Shown here piece by piece: positions 43,101 to 50,764 of a stretch of DNA of 64,000 nucleotides. Source of the stretch: an uncultured Lentisphaerota bacterium (lineage in GTDB: Bacteria; Verrucomicrobiota; Kiritimatiellia; RFP12; UBA1067); NCBI GenBank assembly GCA_946413265.1, contig CAMKJU010000006.1:1-64000 (forward strand), read 5' to 3'. Made by a program: the position numbers and the translations under genes. The notes under the pieces are model-generated. The model was not told the DNA's origin. It saw only the letters and a list, made by a program, of their open reading frames with translations, and ran no database searches. The number at the start of each line of letters is the position of its first letter. The stretch's first letter is position 1.

Positions 43101-43383
43101 AGCCGACCATGTAGAGCATGTCGTCCACGCCGTTCACCTCGTCCTCAATAGGCATCGCGACGGTGTTGAGGATCTCCTTTGCGTTCGCGCCGGGGTAGCT
43201 GTACGACACGGAGATCGACGGCGGCGTGAGGCGCGGGTACTGCGAGATAGGCAGCTTGAAGATCGCCATCGCGCCCGCCATCGTCAGCACGATGGAGATC
43301 ACCATCGCGAACCTGGGACGTTCCACGAATATACGCGAGAACGTCTTGATTTTGTCAATCGACTCTCTTATTCCTAGCTTCAT
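40165..43383 (-). CDS. RND multidrug efflux transporter (AcrB/HAE1 type)
   Basis: 1072 residues, normal for AcrB-type. Twelve transmembrane helices and two large periplasmic loops can be traced. LVLAIGVVVDDCIVVVERV (TM4) holds the paired Asp of the proton relay, and LVLLVGLASKNAILLVEFA (TM10) the essential Lys. The N-terminus IFVERPRFAMVISIVLTMAGAMAIFKLPISQYP is typical. It exports toxic solutes using proton motive force. The start shares one base with the stop of the BASS transporter gene (TAATG), so all genes from HlyD to the outer-membrane factor form one operon. Confidence 0.93.
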   Translation of the reverse strand: MKLGIRESIDKIKTFSRIFVERPRFAMVISIVLTMAGAMAIFKLPISQYPRLTPPSISVSYSYPGANAKEILNTVAMPIEDEVNGVDDMLYMVGSCSDTGDYQLQVSFEVESDRDMDMVKVQNRVAQAEAKLPTEVKQLGGRIRAQAEDMLGVICLRSPKGTMSRLQISDYIYGNIQPVLLRIPGVGEATVYGPRLSMRVWMDPDRMAAQGINSEEVIAAVTRQNVQASVGAVGASPIPAHGAKVYTLTAKGRLMKPEEFNEIVIRRDDKGGIVKLKDIARTEIGEQNYMFTGQFNGGNAVSVALQQKPGANAIATMNQIQKEMDRLAQSFPDDLEWITPYDATDYVRMCVKEIVMTLAITFGLVVLVCYLFLQDWRATLIPCLTIPVSLCSTFILMAILGYTINILTLFGLVLAIGVVVDDCIVVVERVQFLIETRGLNAKEATIQAMSDVTSAVIATTLVLLGIFVPVGFMSGITGRIYQQFSVTLSAAVCFSTLCALTLAPALCSLILRESRPYKHGPLAWFNWAVEKFKGLFVTAAKWLASRIFLAGVLLLLTVLVTVSLFTKTQTAFLPDEDQRVVFASMEMPEGTARDRSRDAALRAVDLLRTLPEVESVLTITGWGMIGGRGENQTTLIIDLKGWDKRPLPEQHAAMLVGKIQGLLAAVPEPKWQVFMPPAIPGLGMANGISVHIQDKAEADPMKMDEVKNKLLAKINANPNVLMAFSGYNAKTPHLKFNLNREKTEMFHVPVATIYATLQNYLGSRYVNDVNLGTQVNRVTVAAEASARDTPEAVERLYVRSDTGAMVPVGSLGTITHELGPRAINTRDKYVTAQLTILPKPGVPSGLVMNELRDLFKAELPDGFGYDWAALSYQEQRNEGTAAPLILLAVLFGYLFLVAQYESWTIPMPVMLSIFVAVFGALLGLKYWGIFATGKPFALSIYAQLGLVLLVGLASKNAILLVEFAKDKRENEGYSIVDAAGAAAGERLRALLMTALTTLLGTLPMMIATGAGAASRNHLGTTEFWGMFASVVFGILLVPGLYALFQTWRERVKRFFEYLSARARRRRELKARI

Positions 43384-44366
43384 TATTTTAATCCTCGTAA
43401 CTGTTTCCTTGTGCTGGCAACGAGCGCATCAGCCATGTTGAAGATACCCGCAAGAAGCGCGCCCGAGACGGAATGCCACACGCACGAGACCGCCGAGGCG
43501 ACAGCCGCCTCCGGCATTGTCGGGAAGTGCTTGCCCGCTAGCACGGTCGCGAGCCCCGCGTTCTGCATTCCAACTTCAATGGAGATCGTCCGCCGCTTCG
43601 ACTGCGGGAACCGCGCCGCAACGCCGGAAAGATAGCCCAGCACGTAACCAAGCGAATTGTGCAGGAACACGCCCACGAAAATGAGAACGCCCGACTTCAC
43701 GATGCTCGCGCCGTGCGCGGACACCACCCCGCCCACGATGCACGCGAGTCCAAGCACCGCAATGCCCGGCATCACCTTCAGCACCTCGCGGTAGCAGTTC
43801 CTTTTCCCGAACGCCGCGTTGAACGCATACCCAAGCGCGATCGGCAGGATGGTTACGATCAAGATCGACTTGAACATCCCGATTGCGTCAACGTCCACGG
43901 TCTCCCCCGCGAGCCACAGCATCAGGAACGGCGTCATCAGCGGAGCCGCAAGGGTCGAAACCGTCGTCATCCCCACCGAGAACGCCACGTCGCCCTTGCA
44001 TAGGAAGCTCATGATGTTGGATGAGACGCCGCCGGGGCAGCAACCCACGAGCATCAGCCCCACGCCGACCTCGCGCGGCAGTCCCAAGACGCGGACAAGC
44101 GTCCACGCGATGAGCGGCATGAACGTGAACTGCGCGAGCGCGCCGATGACCATGTCCTGCGGACGCGACGCGAGGATCTTGAAGTCCTCGTCCTTGAGCG
44201 TCATGCCCATCGTGAGCATTATCACGCCGAGGACGGCCGTCTGCGTGTCGCCGCGCACCCACCCGAATGCATCGGGCACGAAGTACGTCCCCACCGCCAC
44301 AAGGGCGATGAAGAGCGGCGTCCACTTCGCCAGCCACGCCGAAACGGCCTGGAGAAACCGCATCAT
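43383..44366 (-). CDS. Bile acid:Na+ symporter (BASS) family transporter
   Basis: 327 residues with about nine to ten helices. MTLKDEDFKILASRPQD, VGCCPGGVSSNIMSFLCKGDVAFSVGMTTVSTLAAPLMTPF and ISIEVGMQNAGLATVLA are the BASS/SLC10 family signatures (Na+-binding crossover region and GMQN motif). It would import an organic anion with sodium; bacterial members take pantoate, pyruvate or bile acids. Its place between the adaptor and pump genes of an RND efflux operon is unusual. A ribosome site GGAG is present. Substrate unknown. Confidence 0.85.
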   Translation of the reverse strand: MMRFLQAVSAWLAKWTPLFIALVAVGTYFVPDAFGWVRGDTQTAVLGVIMLTMGMTLKDEDFKILASRPQDMVIGALAQFTFMPLIAWTLVRVLGLPREVGVGLMLVGCCPGGVSSNIMSFLCKGDVAFSVGMTTVSTLAAPLMTPFLMLWLAGETVDVDAIGMFKSILIVTILPIALGYAFNAAFGKRNCYREVLKVMPGIAVLGLACIVGGVVSAHGASIVKSGVLIFVGVFLHNSLGYVLGYLSGVAARFPQSKRRTISIEVGMQNAGLATVLAGKHFPTMPEAAVASAVSCVWHSVSGALLAGIFNMADALVASTRKQLRGLK

Positions 44367-44373
44367 CTACTAC

Positions 44374-45588
44374 CTACTCCTTCACAGGCGACTGGTAGTT
44401 GGGGTCGAGGTCGTCGTTCATGGTAGGCTCAACCACCTTTACTTTCATGCCGGGCGCGAGCTTGCCCGTGCCGGAAATTATCACCTTCTCGCCGAGCTTG
44501 AGTCCGGAGACGACGGGCGACCAGCCCTCGCTCATCTCGCGTACCTCAACAACGCGCTCTTCGACCGTATCGTCGTCCTTCAACACCCACACGCCCTGGC
44601 TGCCGCCCGTGAGGTCGAATATCGCCTGCTGAGGAATGCTTGCCATCTTCGGGGGAACCTTGCGGTCCGTGAGAAGCGTCACGTAACTGTTGGGGATGAG
44701 CATGCGGTCGGGGTTGGGGAAGGAGAGACGCATGATGATCGTCGCCGTATCCTTGCTCATCTCGTTGTCGTCGAAGTCCCACTTGCCCTCCTCGCCGTAC
44801 TCGCTGCCGTCAGGCAGGATGAGGCGCATGCGGTAGTCCGGCGCCTTGCCCTTCTTCAAGGCGGCGCGCCAGCCGATGTAGGCGCGGTCGGTGAGCGGGA
44901 ACGTTACGCGGATGGGGTCGATCTGCACGATGCGCGCGAGCGCGCCCTTCGACGGCGCCACGTAGTCGCCCACGTGGGCGGCAGTCTTGCCGATCTGTCC
45001 GCTGATCGGCGCCACCACGACAGCCTTCTTGAGGTCGTACTCGGCCACCACCAGGTTGGCCTTCGCCTGAAGGACGGCGGCCTTGGCCTTGTCGGCGCCG
45101 GCTTCCGCGTCGTCGCGCTCCTTCTGCGTGATGCCGCGCGCGTCCGCCTTCTGCATGCGCTCCCAGTAACGCTCGGCGCGACGCGCCTCCGCCTCGGCGG
45201 CCTCGAGGTCGGCCTTGCGCTGGTTGGCGACGGCGCGGTAGCGTTCGTCGTCCAGCACGTAGAGGACCGAGCCGGCCTTCACGATGTCGCCTTCCTTGAA
45301 CTTGATCTCCTTGATGTAGCCGTCAACCTGCGGCAGAAGGTCCACCTCCTGCATCGCCTCGGCGTGCGCCACGAATTTCTCGGGGAGGTTGTAAATGCGC
45401 TCCTCGACTTCCTTCACGGCGACCGTTGTGACCATTTGGGGCATCTGCGGCTTCTCAGCCTCCTTTTTCGGCCACAGATCGTTAGCGATCCACCCGCCCA
45501 CGGCGCATGCAGCGGCCAGCACCAACGTTCCGATCACGGCGCCGATTGCGCCGCCCTTGCTTTTCTTCGCTTCTTCGTTGTCGTTCAT
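44374..45588 (-). CDS. RND efflux periplasmic adaptor (AcrA/HlyD type)
   Basis: 404 residues from the ATG at 45588, preceded by AGGAAC. One N-terminal transmembrane helix (GAIGAVIGTLVLAAACAVGG) anchors it to the inner membrane. The biotinyl-lipoyl motif EVDLLPQVDGYIKEIKFKEGDIVKAGSVLYVLDD, then a helical hairpin with ADLEAAEAEARRAERYWERM, then APISGQIGKTAAHVGDYV, and the C-terminal RVTFPLTDRAYIGWRAAL are the full set of adaptor domains. It links the pump to the outer-membrane channel. A longer upstream frame to 45636 reads through spacer repeats and is rejected. Confidence 0.9.
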   Translation of the reverse strand: MNDNEEAKKSKGGAIGAVIGTLVLAAACAVGGWIANDLWPKKEAEKPQMPQMVTTVAVKEVEERIYNLPEKFVAHAEAMQEVDLLPQVDGYIKEIKFKEGDIVKAGSVLYVLDDERYRAVANQRKADLEAAEAEARRAERYWERMQKADARGITQKERDDAEAGADKAKAAVLQAKANLVVAEYDLKKAVVVAPISGQIGKTAAHVGDYVAPSKGALARIVQIDPIRVTFPLTDRAYIGWRAALKKGKAPDYRMRLILPDGSEYGEEGKWDFDDNEMSKDTATIIMRLSFPNPDRMLIPNSYVTLLTDRKVPPKMASIPQQAIFDLTGGSQGVWVLKDDDTVEERVVEVREMSEGWSPVVSGLKLGEKVIISGTGKLAPGMKVKVVEPTMNDDLDPNYQSPVKE

Positions 45589-45632
45589 TTGTTTGTTCCT
45601 TTGCTGAAATTGGATTCGACATTCGACATCCG
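45589..45632. repeat. Short ATTCGACATTCGACATCC word repeat in spacer
   Basis: Bases 45610-45640 contain GATTCGACATTCGACATCCG and then TCATCC, the same words that form the start of the in-frame insertion at 9487 in the ELM1-like gene. It fills the gap between the TetR stop and the adaptor start. Confidence 0.55.
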
Positions 45633-46301
45633 TCATCCGGCGACCGTGGCTGTCGAGAACCGGTTCGCAGTCATTCTAATTGACTCCCAGACTGCCGCGT
45701 AGGACTTGCGCAGAGTGTCCTCCAGGTCGCACTGGAGCAGTTTCGCGATCCGCATGTGTACGAGGCCGTCCCAGATTGCGATGCAGACGCTCGCCACCTG
45801 GACGGGATCCACGTCGGGCCGCACTCGCCCAGCGCGCACGTCGTTCTCAAGAGAGGTCTTGAACGCGGCCCATGGTCCGAACCTCCGGTTGCGCATCAGG
45901 TCCTCGCGCACCTGGTCCATGGACTCCTCCGCCCATTGGATCTGCTCGTGGATTAGCAGAAAGAACGCAGTGCCCTTCACGTCGCCGATGATTTGCGCCG
46001 CGTTGCGCACCATCATGTCCGCCACCACGGGAAACGACAGGCCGTCGAACGATGTCTCGCCGTCTGGCAGCAGCTCGGAAATCTGTCGTTTGAACTTCTC
46101 CAGCATCTCGTCGATGAGCGCCATCAGGAGCGCCTGCTTCGACTCGAAGTGCCAGTACACAGCGCCCTTTGTCATTTCCAGCCGCGCGGCAATATCCGTG
46201 AACGTCGTGTGTACGTATCCCTTTTTGGCGAACAGCGCCAGCGCGCTCGCAAGTATGCGTGCACGTGTTCTTTCAGGGTTTCTCTGTCCTTTCTTGGGCA
46301 T
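45633..46301 (-). CDS. TetR/AcrR-family repressor of the efflux operon
   Basis: 222 residues. The N-terminal helix-turn-helix reads TRARILASALALFAKKGYVHTTFTDIAARLEMTKGAVYWHFESKQALL, the TetR DNA-binding signature as in AcrR/TtgR. The C-terminal part is a helical ligand pocket. It is the first gene before the adaptor, pump and channel genes. A perfect 22-base palindrome at 46315-46336 lies across its own promoter, so it probably represses itself and the operon, and lets go when a drug binds. Confidence 0.9.
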   Translation of the reverse strand: MPKKGQRNPERTRARILASALALFAKKGYVHTTFTDIAARLEMTKGAVYWHFESKQALLMALIDEMLEKFKRQISELLPDGETSFDGLSFPVVADMMVRNAAQIIGDVKGTAFFLLIHEQIQWAEESMDQVREDLMRNRRFGPWAAFKTSLENDVRAGRVRPDVDPVQVASVCIAIWDGLVHMRIAKLLQCDLEDTLRKSYAAVWESIRMTANRFSTATVAG

Positions 46302-46308
46302 GGCGCAT

Positions 46309-46336
46309 AGTATAACATACCTACCGGTAGGTATGT
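46309..46336 (-). promoter_or_regulatory. TetR operator and promoter
   Basis: A perfect 22-base palindrome (ACATACCTACC at 46315-46325 and its complement at 46326-46336) lies between a minus-strand TTGACA (ends 46332) and TATACT (46314-46309). The -10 ends 7 bases before the ATG at 46301. A repressor bound here would block RNA polymerase. Confidence 0.85.
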
Positions 46337-46720
46337 CAATGGTAATTGTGGTGTTTTTGGAATCGCCTAACCAAGTGCTTTACCATTGCTCTTCCTTGGG
46401 GCGCGCCCTCCTGCGCGCCCCAAGTGAAGGCAATTGCTTCGCAAAAGGCAAAACCCATGAATGATACCCGCATTAATTTTATCTTTCGCTCATTGTTGAT
46501 AACTAGTAGATATTTCCTGAGTTTTTTATAACATCTTCTTCTTGATTTTTTGGGGACTAGCGTTTAACCCTTGAAAATAAAGGGCGAAATGCATCTCTAT
46601 ACATTTTCTTATGACTCATAACTTTCAACTAACTATTATACACTCTTTTGTTTATAACTTGACATCTTCCACATTGTTTCTCATCATCTGCTGTGCTCAG
46701 GCTTACATCCAATCTGATTT
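46337..46720. other. Gene-free AT-rich segment with a GC hairpin
   Basis: Bases 46395-46424 form a hairpin with 12-base arms (CTTGGGGCGCGC and GCGCGCCCCAAG). From about 46470 to 46690 the sequence is strongly AT-rich with a TTATCAACA-like DnaA box (TGTTGATAA near 46494) and TTTATAACTTGA near 46651, a word also found at 57172. No gene is seen. It may be part of an origin or of a promoter region. Confidence 0.6.
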
Positions 46721-46774
46721 CTCCAAATCTCCTAAACTCCCATAAACTCCCAATCTCCAAGTAGCGAAAGCAAA
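46721..46774. repeat. Half copy of the ATTGCTTTCGC hairpin element
   Basis: Only the right half is present: CTCCAAATCTCCTAAACTCCC and then TAGCGAAAGCAAA. The matching left arm is missing, so it cannot fold into the full hairpin. Confidence 0.75.
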
Positions 46775-46804
46775 TGGTGCCTAGTGGACTTCAGTGGGCG
46801 ATGT

Positions 46805-46842
46805 CTCACGCAGAGACGCAGAGAGGCAGAGAGCGCAGAGAA
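46805..46842. repeat. CGCAGAGA word repeat, forward
   Basis: CTCACGCAGAGACGCAGAGAGG and following words (period about 8-9 bases). The reverse complement recurs at 47096-47133 and 47356-47393. Confidence 0.75.
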
Positions 46843-46873
46843 GTTTTAAAGTAATTTTCCCTCGATTATTTGG

Positions 46874-46899
46874 CCACAAAGAACGCAAAGATCGCAAAG
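46874..46899. repeat. AAAGAACGCAAAGATCGC word repeat, forward
   Basis: CCACAAAGAACGCAAAGATC and CGCAAAG. The reverse complement recurs at 47045-47071 and in extended form at 47299-47330. Confidence 0.75.
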
Positions 46900-46920
46900 T
46901 AGGGAATGTCTCAGCTTCTT

Positions 46921-47034
46921 ATTGCTTTCGTTGCTGGGAGATTTGTGACTTGGAGATTAGGAGGTATTATAATTATACTTTGAATCTCACCCCTTAATCT
47001 CCTAAACTCCCCATCTCCCAATAGCGAAAGCAAT
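46921..47034. repeat. Hairpin element ATTGCTTTCGC, copy 2
   Basis: About 114 bases. It begins ATTGCTTTCGTTGCTGGGAG and ends CTCCCAATAGCGAAAGCAAT. The inner bases are AT-rich (GGTATTATAATTATACTTTG). Confidence 0.85.
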
Positions 47035-47044
47035 TATCCTACAA

Positions 47045-47071
47045 CTCTGCGATCTTTGCGTTCTTTGCGGT
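47045..47071. repeat. Reverse copy of the AAAGAACGCAAAG word repeat
   Basis: CTCTGCGATCTTTGCGTTCT and TTGCGGT, the inverse of 46874-46899, mirrored about hairpin copy 2. Confidence 0.75.
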
Positions 47072-47095
47072 TAAATAGACACATGCCAATTCCAA

Positions 47096-47133
47096 ATCTC
47101 TGCGCTCTCTGCCTCTCTGCGCCTCTGCGTGAG
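47096..47133. repeat. Reverse copy of the CGCAGAGA word repeat
   Basis: TCTCTGCGCTCTCTGCCTCT then CTGCGCCTCTGCGTGAG, the inverse of 46805-46842. Confidence 0.75.
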
Positions 47134-47170
47134 AACCATCCCCCCACTCCACACTATCCGACTCGCATCC

Positions 47171-47286
47171 ATTGCTTTCGCTACTGGGAGGTTTGGAGGC
47201 TCGGAGATTAGAGAGTATTTTATATTTACTCTAAATCTCACCCTCCTAACCTCCTAAACTCCCCATCTCCCAATAGCGAAAGCAAT
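47171..47286. repeat. Hairpin element ATTGCTTTCGC, copy 3
   Basis: 116 bases, beginning ATTGCTTTCGCTACTGGGAG and ending CTCCCAATAGCGAAAGCAAT, with inner text close to copy 2. Confidence 0.85.
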
Positions 47287-47298
47287 TATTCTACAAAA

Positions 47299-47408
47299 CT
47301 CTGTGCTCTTTGCGTGCGTTCTTTGCGGCTAAACGAATAGACATGCCAATCCCAAATCTCTGCACTCTCTGCCTCTCTGCGCCTCTGCGTGAGTCCCCCC
47401 TGCGTGAG
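47299..47408. repeat. Second reverse copies of both word repeats
   Basis: CTCTGTGCTCTTTGCGTGCG and TTCTTTGCGGCT at 47299-47330, then TCTCTGCACTCTCTGCCTCT and the rest at 47356-47393, and a short CTGCGTGAG at 47400-47408. They repeat the order seen at 47045-47133. Confidence 0.7.
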
Positions 47409-47441
47409 ATAATTAATCAACCACACTCAAACTAGATTTGA

Positions 47442-47454
47442 TATACTAAACGCC
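47442..47454 (+). promoter_or_regulatory. -10 box of mnmG, leaderless spacing
   Basis: TATACT (47442-47447), preceded by TGA as an extended -10, then 7 bases, then the ATG. Transcription would start at or next to the start codon; no ribosome site is present. Confidence 0.65.
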
Positions 47455-49776
47455 ATGCAAGCAAAGTATGATATCATCGTCGTTGGTGGCGGCCATGCAG
47501 GTGCTGAAGCAGCCCTCATTGCCGCACGCATGGGCGTGCAAACCCTCCTCATCACCAGCCGCCTGGACTCAATTGCGCAAATGCCATGCAATCCCTCGAT
47601 TGGCGGACTCGCCAAGAGCCACCTCGTTTTCGAACTTGATGCTCTAGGCGGTGAAATGGGCTTCAACGCCGATCTGACTTCATTACAGGAAAAGACACTC
47701 AATACTAGTCGCGGACCCGCTGTCCAGGCCACCCGCGCACAATGCGACAAACGCGAATACACCCTTCGAATGCAGCGTGTAATCGCCACACAGCCAATGC
47801 TGGATGTTCTTGAAGATGCAGTAGTTGAAGTCAAAGTTGAGGGTTCTTCTGATGGAAAAGAAGCACTCCAGACGCGCCATGTAATAGGTGTAGAGACCGC
47901 TGAACACGGATTCATTCCATCCCGCAACATCATTCTTACCACCGGCACATCCCTCGGCGGTCGTATTTTCATCGGAAAAGAATCCATGCCATCAGGTGGA
48001 GATGGCCGCCCTGCTGTTGACCAGCTCAGCAACTCTTTGCGCCAACTCGGATTTACTCTTACCCGACTCAAAACTGGCACTCCACCTCGACTTTCTGCAC
48101 GGTCTATTGACTTCTCCAAAACCATTGAACAGCCTGGAGAAAAGCATCCGTATTACTTTTCACTTCGTACACCAAACGCTATTTCATCGTCTTTTTCTCC
48201 GCATTTACACACAGATTTCAATACCAGATCGTCTTGTGACGATACCCATGTTTCCACGTGGAAACGTAATCTTTTCGACAAGGATGTGCCAAGCCAATGT
48301 TCCATTGGATCCCAGAAGGGAGATGAATACCGCGATTTTATAGGCTTAGGTAGGATTATACCTATAAAGCAACCTAGTTCACGCAACGAGTTTAGCCAAG
48401 GCCACTCTATGTTGCCATCTACTAGTTCGACGGAATCAGCAAATACCTTGAGCCAATTACATAACTCTTTGGAGGAAGGTTTAAACCATGGAGAGCCGGG
48501 AACACCGTCAAGACATACAGATGTTTTACATGATCTACATGGACAATCAAAAGTGGTTTTGCAGCCGGACTTGTTTTCTGTTTCCACGTGGAAACATAAT
48601 CTGTTTTCAACAGAACACTATGCTCCATGGCCTGTGAATGCACCATGTGTAAGTTGTTTTGCTACGCATACAACTCCGCGTTCACATGAAATAATCCGAA
48701 CGCACTTACAGGATAGCGCATTGTATGGAGGGGCAATTGTGGGAACTGGCGTACGGAACTGTCCGTCGATTGAGGACAAGATTGTCCGCTTCCCAGCAGC
48801 CGAAAGCCACCATGTAATGCTGGAGCCAGAAGACCTTGCTGGAACAATCATTTATCCCAACGGTCTCTCAAACAGTTTGCCGAAAGAAGTGCAAGAGCAA
48901 CTTGTCCATTCTGTACCAGGTCTCGAGCATGCCGAGTTCCTTGCCTACGCATACGCAATCGAATATGACGGAATCGACGCCCGTGAACTGTCGCACACAC
49001 TTGAGTCTAAGAGAATTGGCGGGTTGTACTTTGCCGGACAAATCAACGGAACGACTGGATATGAAGAAGCCGCCGCGCAGGGGATCATGGCGGGAATCAA
49101 CGCAGCATTCTCCGTGCTAGGAAAAGAGCCTCTTATTCTAAGCAGACAGGATGCCTACATTGGAGTCCTGATTGACGACCTTGTAACGAAGGGTACTGAT
49201 GAGCCATACCGGATGTTTACAAGCCGAGCCGAACGGCGGCTCATTCTCCGACAAGACAATGCACGTTTCCGTTTAATGCATGCCGCAGACCGCATTGGAG
49301 TTTTGCCAAGTGACATTCGTCAAAAGACGCGCCATATACATTCCAGCATTGAGGAGCTAGAGAATGGTTCCGCGAAAAAGTTGAGAATTGAGGGAAAGCC
49401 TTTGACATCGCATTTGAATCTCTGCCAGTCGCTTGACATGGTCCACGAGTTTGTCAGCAGCCACATAAAGGATTTCCCGTTCAGTCAGGATGACGCCTTG
49501 TCCATCATCGAACAACTCTGGATCAGGCACCATTACGCAGGATACATCCGGCAGGAAGAGATTGCGGCAGCGCGGGCAAAAAAAGACGAAACAATCCGTA
49601 TTCCCGCTTGGCTAGATTATGACGCATGTGTTGCCGTGCGCTTTGAAAGCCGCGAGAAACTCAAGAAGTTTCGACCAGAGACTCTCGCACAGGCAGCGCG
49701 AATTCCCGGTGTCAATCCAGCGGACATTGCCGTACTTGCCATCATAATCAAACGGGGACATATAAAACGTCAATGA
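47455..49776 (+). CDS. mnmG: tRNA modification enzyme MnmG with a large insertion
   Basis: 773 residues against the usual 620-630. Conserved parts: FAD site [19 protein letters not shown] (residues 9-27), CNPSIGG, TGTSLGG, then [35 protein letters not shown] and the [17 protein letters not shown] region. With MnmE it places carboxymethylaminomethyl groups on wobble uridines of tRNA. Between [10 protein letters not shown] and [17 protein letters not shown] (about residues 240-395) an insertion of about 150 residues interrupts the FAD-binding core; it has two copies of VSTWK(R/H)NLF and AT-richer codons. All catalytic motifs are present on both sides and the reading frame is intact, so it may still work. 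The gene is near-leaderless. Confidence 0.92.
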   Translation: MQAKYDIIVVGGGHAGAEAALIAARMGVQTLLITSRLDSIAQMPCNPSIGGLAKSHLVFELDALGGEMGFNADLTSLQEKTLNTSRGPAVQATRAQCDKREYTLRMQRVIATQPMLDVLEDAVVEVKVEGSSDGKEALQTRHVIGVETAEHGFIPSRNIILTTGTSLGGRIFIGKESMPSGGDGRPAVDQLSNSLRQLGFTLTRLKTGTPPRLSARSIDFSKTIEQPGEKHPYYFSLRTPNAISSSFSPHLHTDFNTRSSCDDTHVSTWKRNLFDKDVPSQCSIGSQKGDEYRDFIGLGRIIPIKQPSSRNEFSQGHSMLPSTSSTESANTLSQLHNSLEEGLNHGEPGTPSRHTDVLHDLHGQSKVVLQPDLFSVSTWKHNLFSTEHYAPWPVNAPCVSCFATHTTPRSHEIIRTHLQDSALYGGAIVGTGVRNCPSIEDKIVRFPAAESHHVMLEPEDLAGTIIYPNGLSNSLPKEVQEQLVHSVPGLEHAEFLAYAYAIEYDGIDARELSHTLESKRIGGLYFAGQINGTTGYEEAAAQGIMAGINAAFSVLGKEPLILSRQDAYIGVLIDDLVTKGTDEPYRMFTSRAERRLILRQDNARFRLMHAADRIGVLPSDIRQKTRHIHSSIEELENGSAKKLRIEGKPLTSHLNLCQSLDMVHEFVSSHIKDFPFSQDDALSIIEQLWIRHHYAGYIRQEEIAAARAKKDETIRIPAWLDYDACVAVRFESREKLKKFRPETLAQAARIPGVNPADIAVLAIIIKRGHIKRQ
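48170..48630 (+). other. Insertion within mnmG bearing two palindromes
   Basis: Residues about 239-392 of MnmG. It contains TGTTTCCACGTGGAAAC palindromes at 48249-48265 and 48579-48596, exactly 330 bases apart and both in frame as VSTWK. They share a longer tail (TAATCT and TTTTC after the palindrome). The remainder is polar ([36 protein letters not shown]) with no known domain. It could be a protein insertion, an inserted DNA element, or a carrier for centromere-like sites. Confidence 0.7.
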
Positions 49777-49802
49777 ATGTTATGCGTTATTTACTTTTGG
49801 GG

Positions 49803-49838
49803 TTGCAGTGAACGGCTAAAAGAGGTATACTAACTGGC
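49803..49838 (+). promoter_or_regulatory. Promoter of the EIIA-CBS gene, leaderless spacing
   Basis: TTGCAG (49803-49808), 17 bases, TATACT (49826-49831), 7 bases, then the GTG at 49839. No ribosome site lies between. Confidence 0.75.
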
Positions 49839-50759
49839 GTGAAAACAAATGAGATACATTTGACGACGTTCTTCGAGGTTGAAGACGTGATGCCTCATTG
49901 TGGCAACATGTCACGTGATGAGGTCGTGCGCGCATTGGCATCCAGACTTGCCAAGCGCTATAACTTGTCGGGAGGCGACGCTCTAGCCGATGCGGTGCTG
50001 GCCCGTGAACAGGAAGGATCGACGGTGCTGATGGACGGTCTTGCCGTGCCACATGCCCGAGTGGAGGGTCTGGACAGGCCGTATGCCGCGATAGCCACGA
50101 GCGAACGCGGAATCCAGTGGTCTGAGGAGAGTTCGAACAAGGTGCACATCGTGTTCCTGATTCTCATTCCGCGCGAAGACCCCGCCCTGTACCTGAAGGT
50201 ACTCCATGTTCTTGGAACGGTCCTCAGCGACCGAGAGCAGTTCAACCTCGTCGCGGCGATGTCAAACGCAGGCGAAATCTACCGCTTCTTCAAGAACGGC
50301 GAAGTTTATCTGCCCAGGTTCCTCACAGCCGCAGACATCATGAAGCGCGAATACAAGGCGCTTCGTTCTGACGACACGCTCCAGACCTGCATCAACGCCC
50401 TCATTTCGGAACACACGTCCGAACTTCCGGTCGTCGATTCCGAAGGCCGTCTCAAGGGCGTGGCGCGTGCGGACAACCTGCTGCGCGCCTGCATTCCCGA
50501 GCACGTGCTGTGGATGGAGGACATCTCCTCCATTCTCGACTTCGAGCCATTCGTGCGGGTTCTGGACGACGAGTCCACGACGCCGCTCACCACAATCCTT
50601 GACGGCAAGTACCCAACTGTCTCGCCGGACAGCCCCGCCGTGCAGATCGCATGCGAGATGATGCGCCACAAGAGCTCCAAATGCTACGTTCGGGAAGGTG
50701 ACCGCCTCGTCGGCGTAGTAAAACTCACGGAATTTCTCAACAAGATATTTAGGGAGTGA
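49839..50759 (+). CDS. PTS EIIA-like protein fused to CBS domains
   Basis: 306 residues. Residues about 1-155 form an EIIA (fructose/Ntr type) domain with the phosphorylatable His72 in LAVPHARVEG. Residues about 165-300 form two CBS domains (ADIMKREYKALRSDDTLQTCINALISEHTSELPVVDSEG and IACEMMRHKSSKCYVREGDRLVGVVK), which usually bind adenine nucleotides. It is a regulator, not a sugar carrier: there is no EIIB/C partner. It is followed 5 bases later by a transporter and then by a second EIIA-like gene, so it likely controls that transporter in response to phosphorylation and energy state. Confidence 0.87.
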   Translation: MKTNEIHLTTFFEVEDVMPHCGNMSRDEVVRALASRLAKRYNLSGGDALADAVLAREQEGSTVLMDGLAVPHARVEGLDRPYAAIATSERGIQWSEESSNKVHIVFLILIPREDPALYLKVLHVLGTVLSDREQFNLVAAMSNAGEIYRFFKNGEVYLPRFLTAADIMKREYKALRSDDTLQTCINALISEHTSELPVVDSEGRLKGVARADNLLRACIPEHVLWMEDISSILDFEPFVRVLDDESTTPLTTILDGKYPTVSPDSPAVQIACEMMRHKSSKCYVREGDRLVGVVKLTEFLNKIFRE

Positions 50760-50764
50760 GTACA

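Noticed and set aside
44968-44982. Palindrome GCCCACGTGGGC in the adaptor gene as another parS-like site
   Set aside because: Its outer bases do not match the sites in mnmG and it fits the codon use of the adaptor domain.
46805-47408. CRISPR array at the repeat block
   Set aside because: The repeats are degenerate 8-9-base words and inverted hairpins. There are no equal-length repeats with unique spacers and no cas genes.
48170-48630. Intein in MnmG
   Set aside because: No Cys/Ser start, no HN-Cys/Ser/Thr end and no homing endonuclease motif were seen in the inserted segment.
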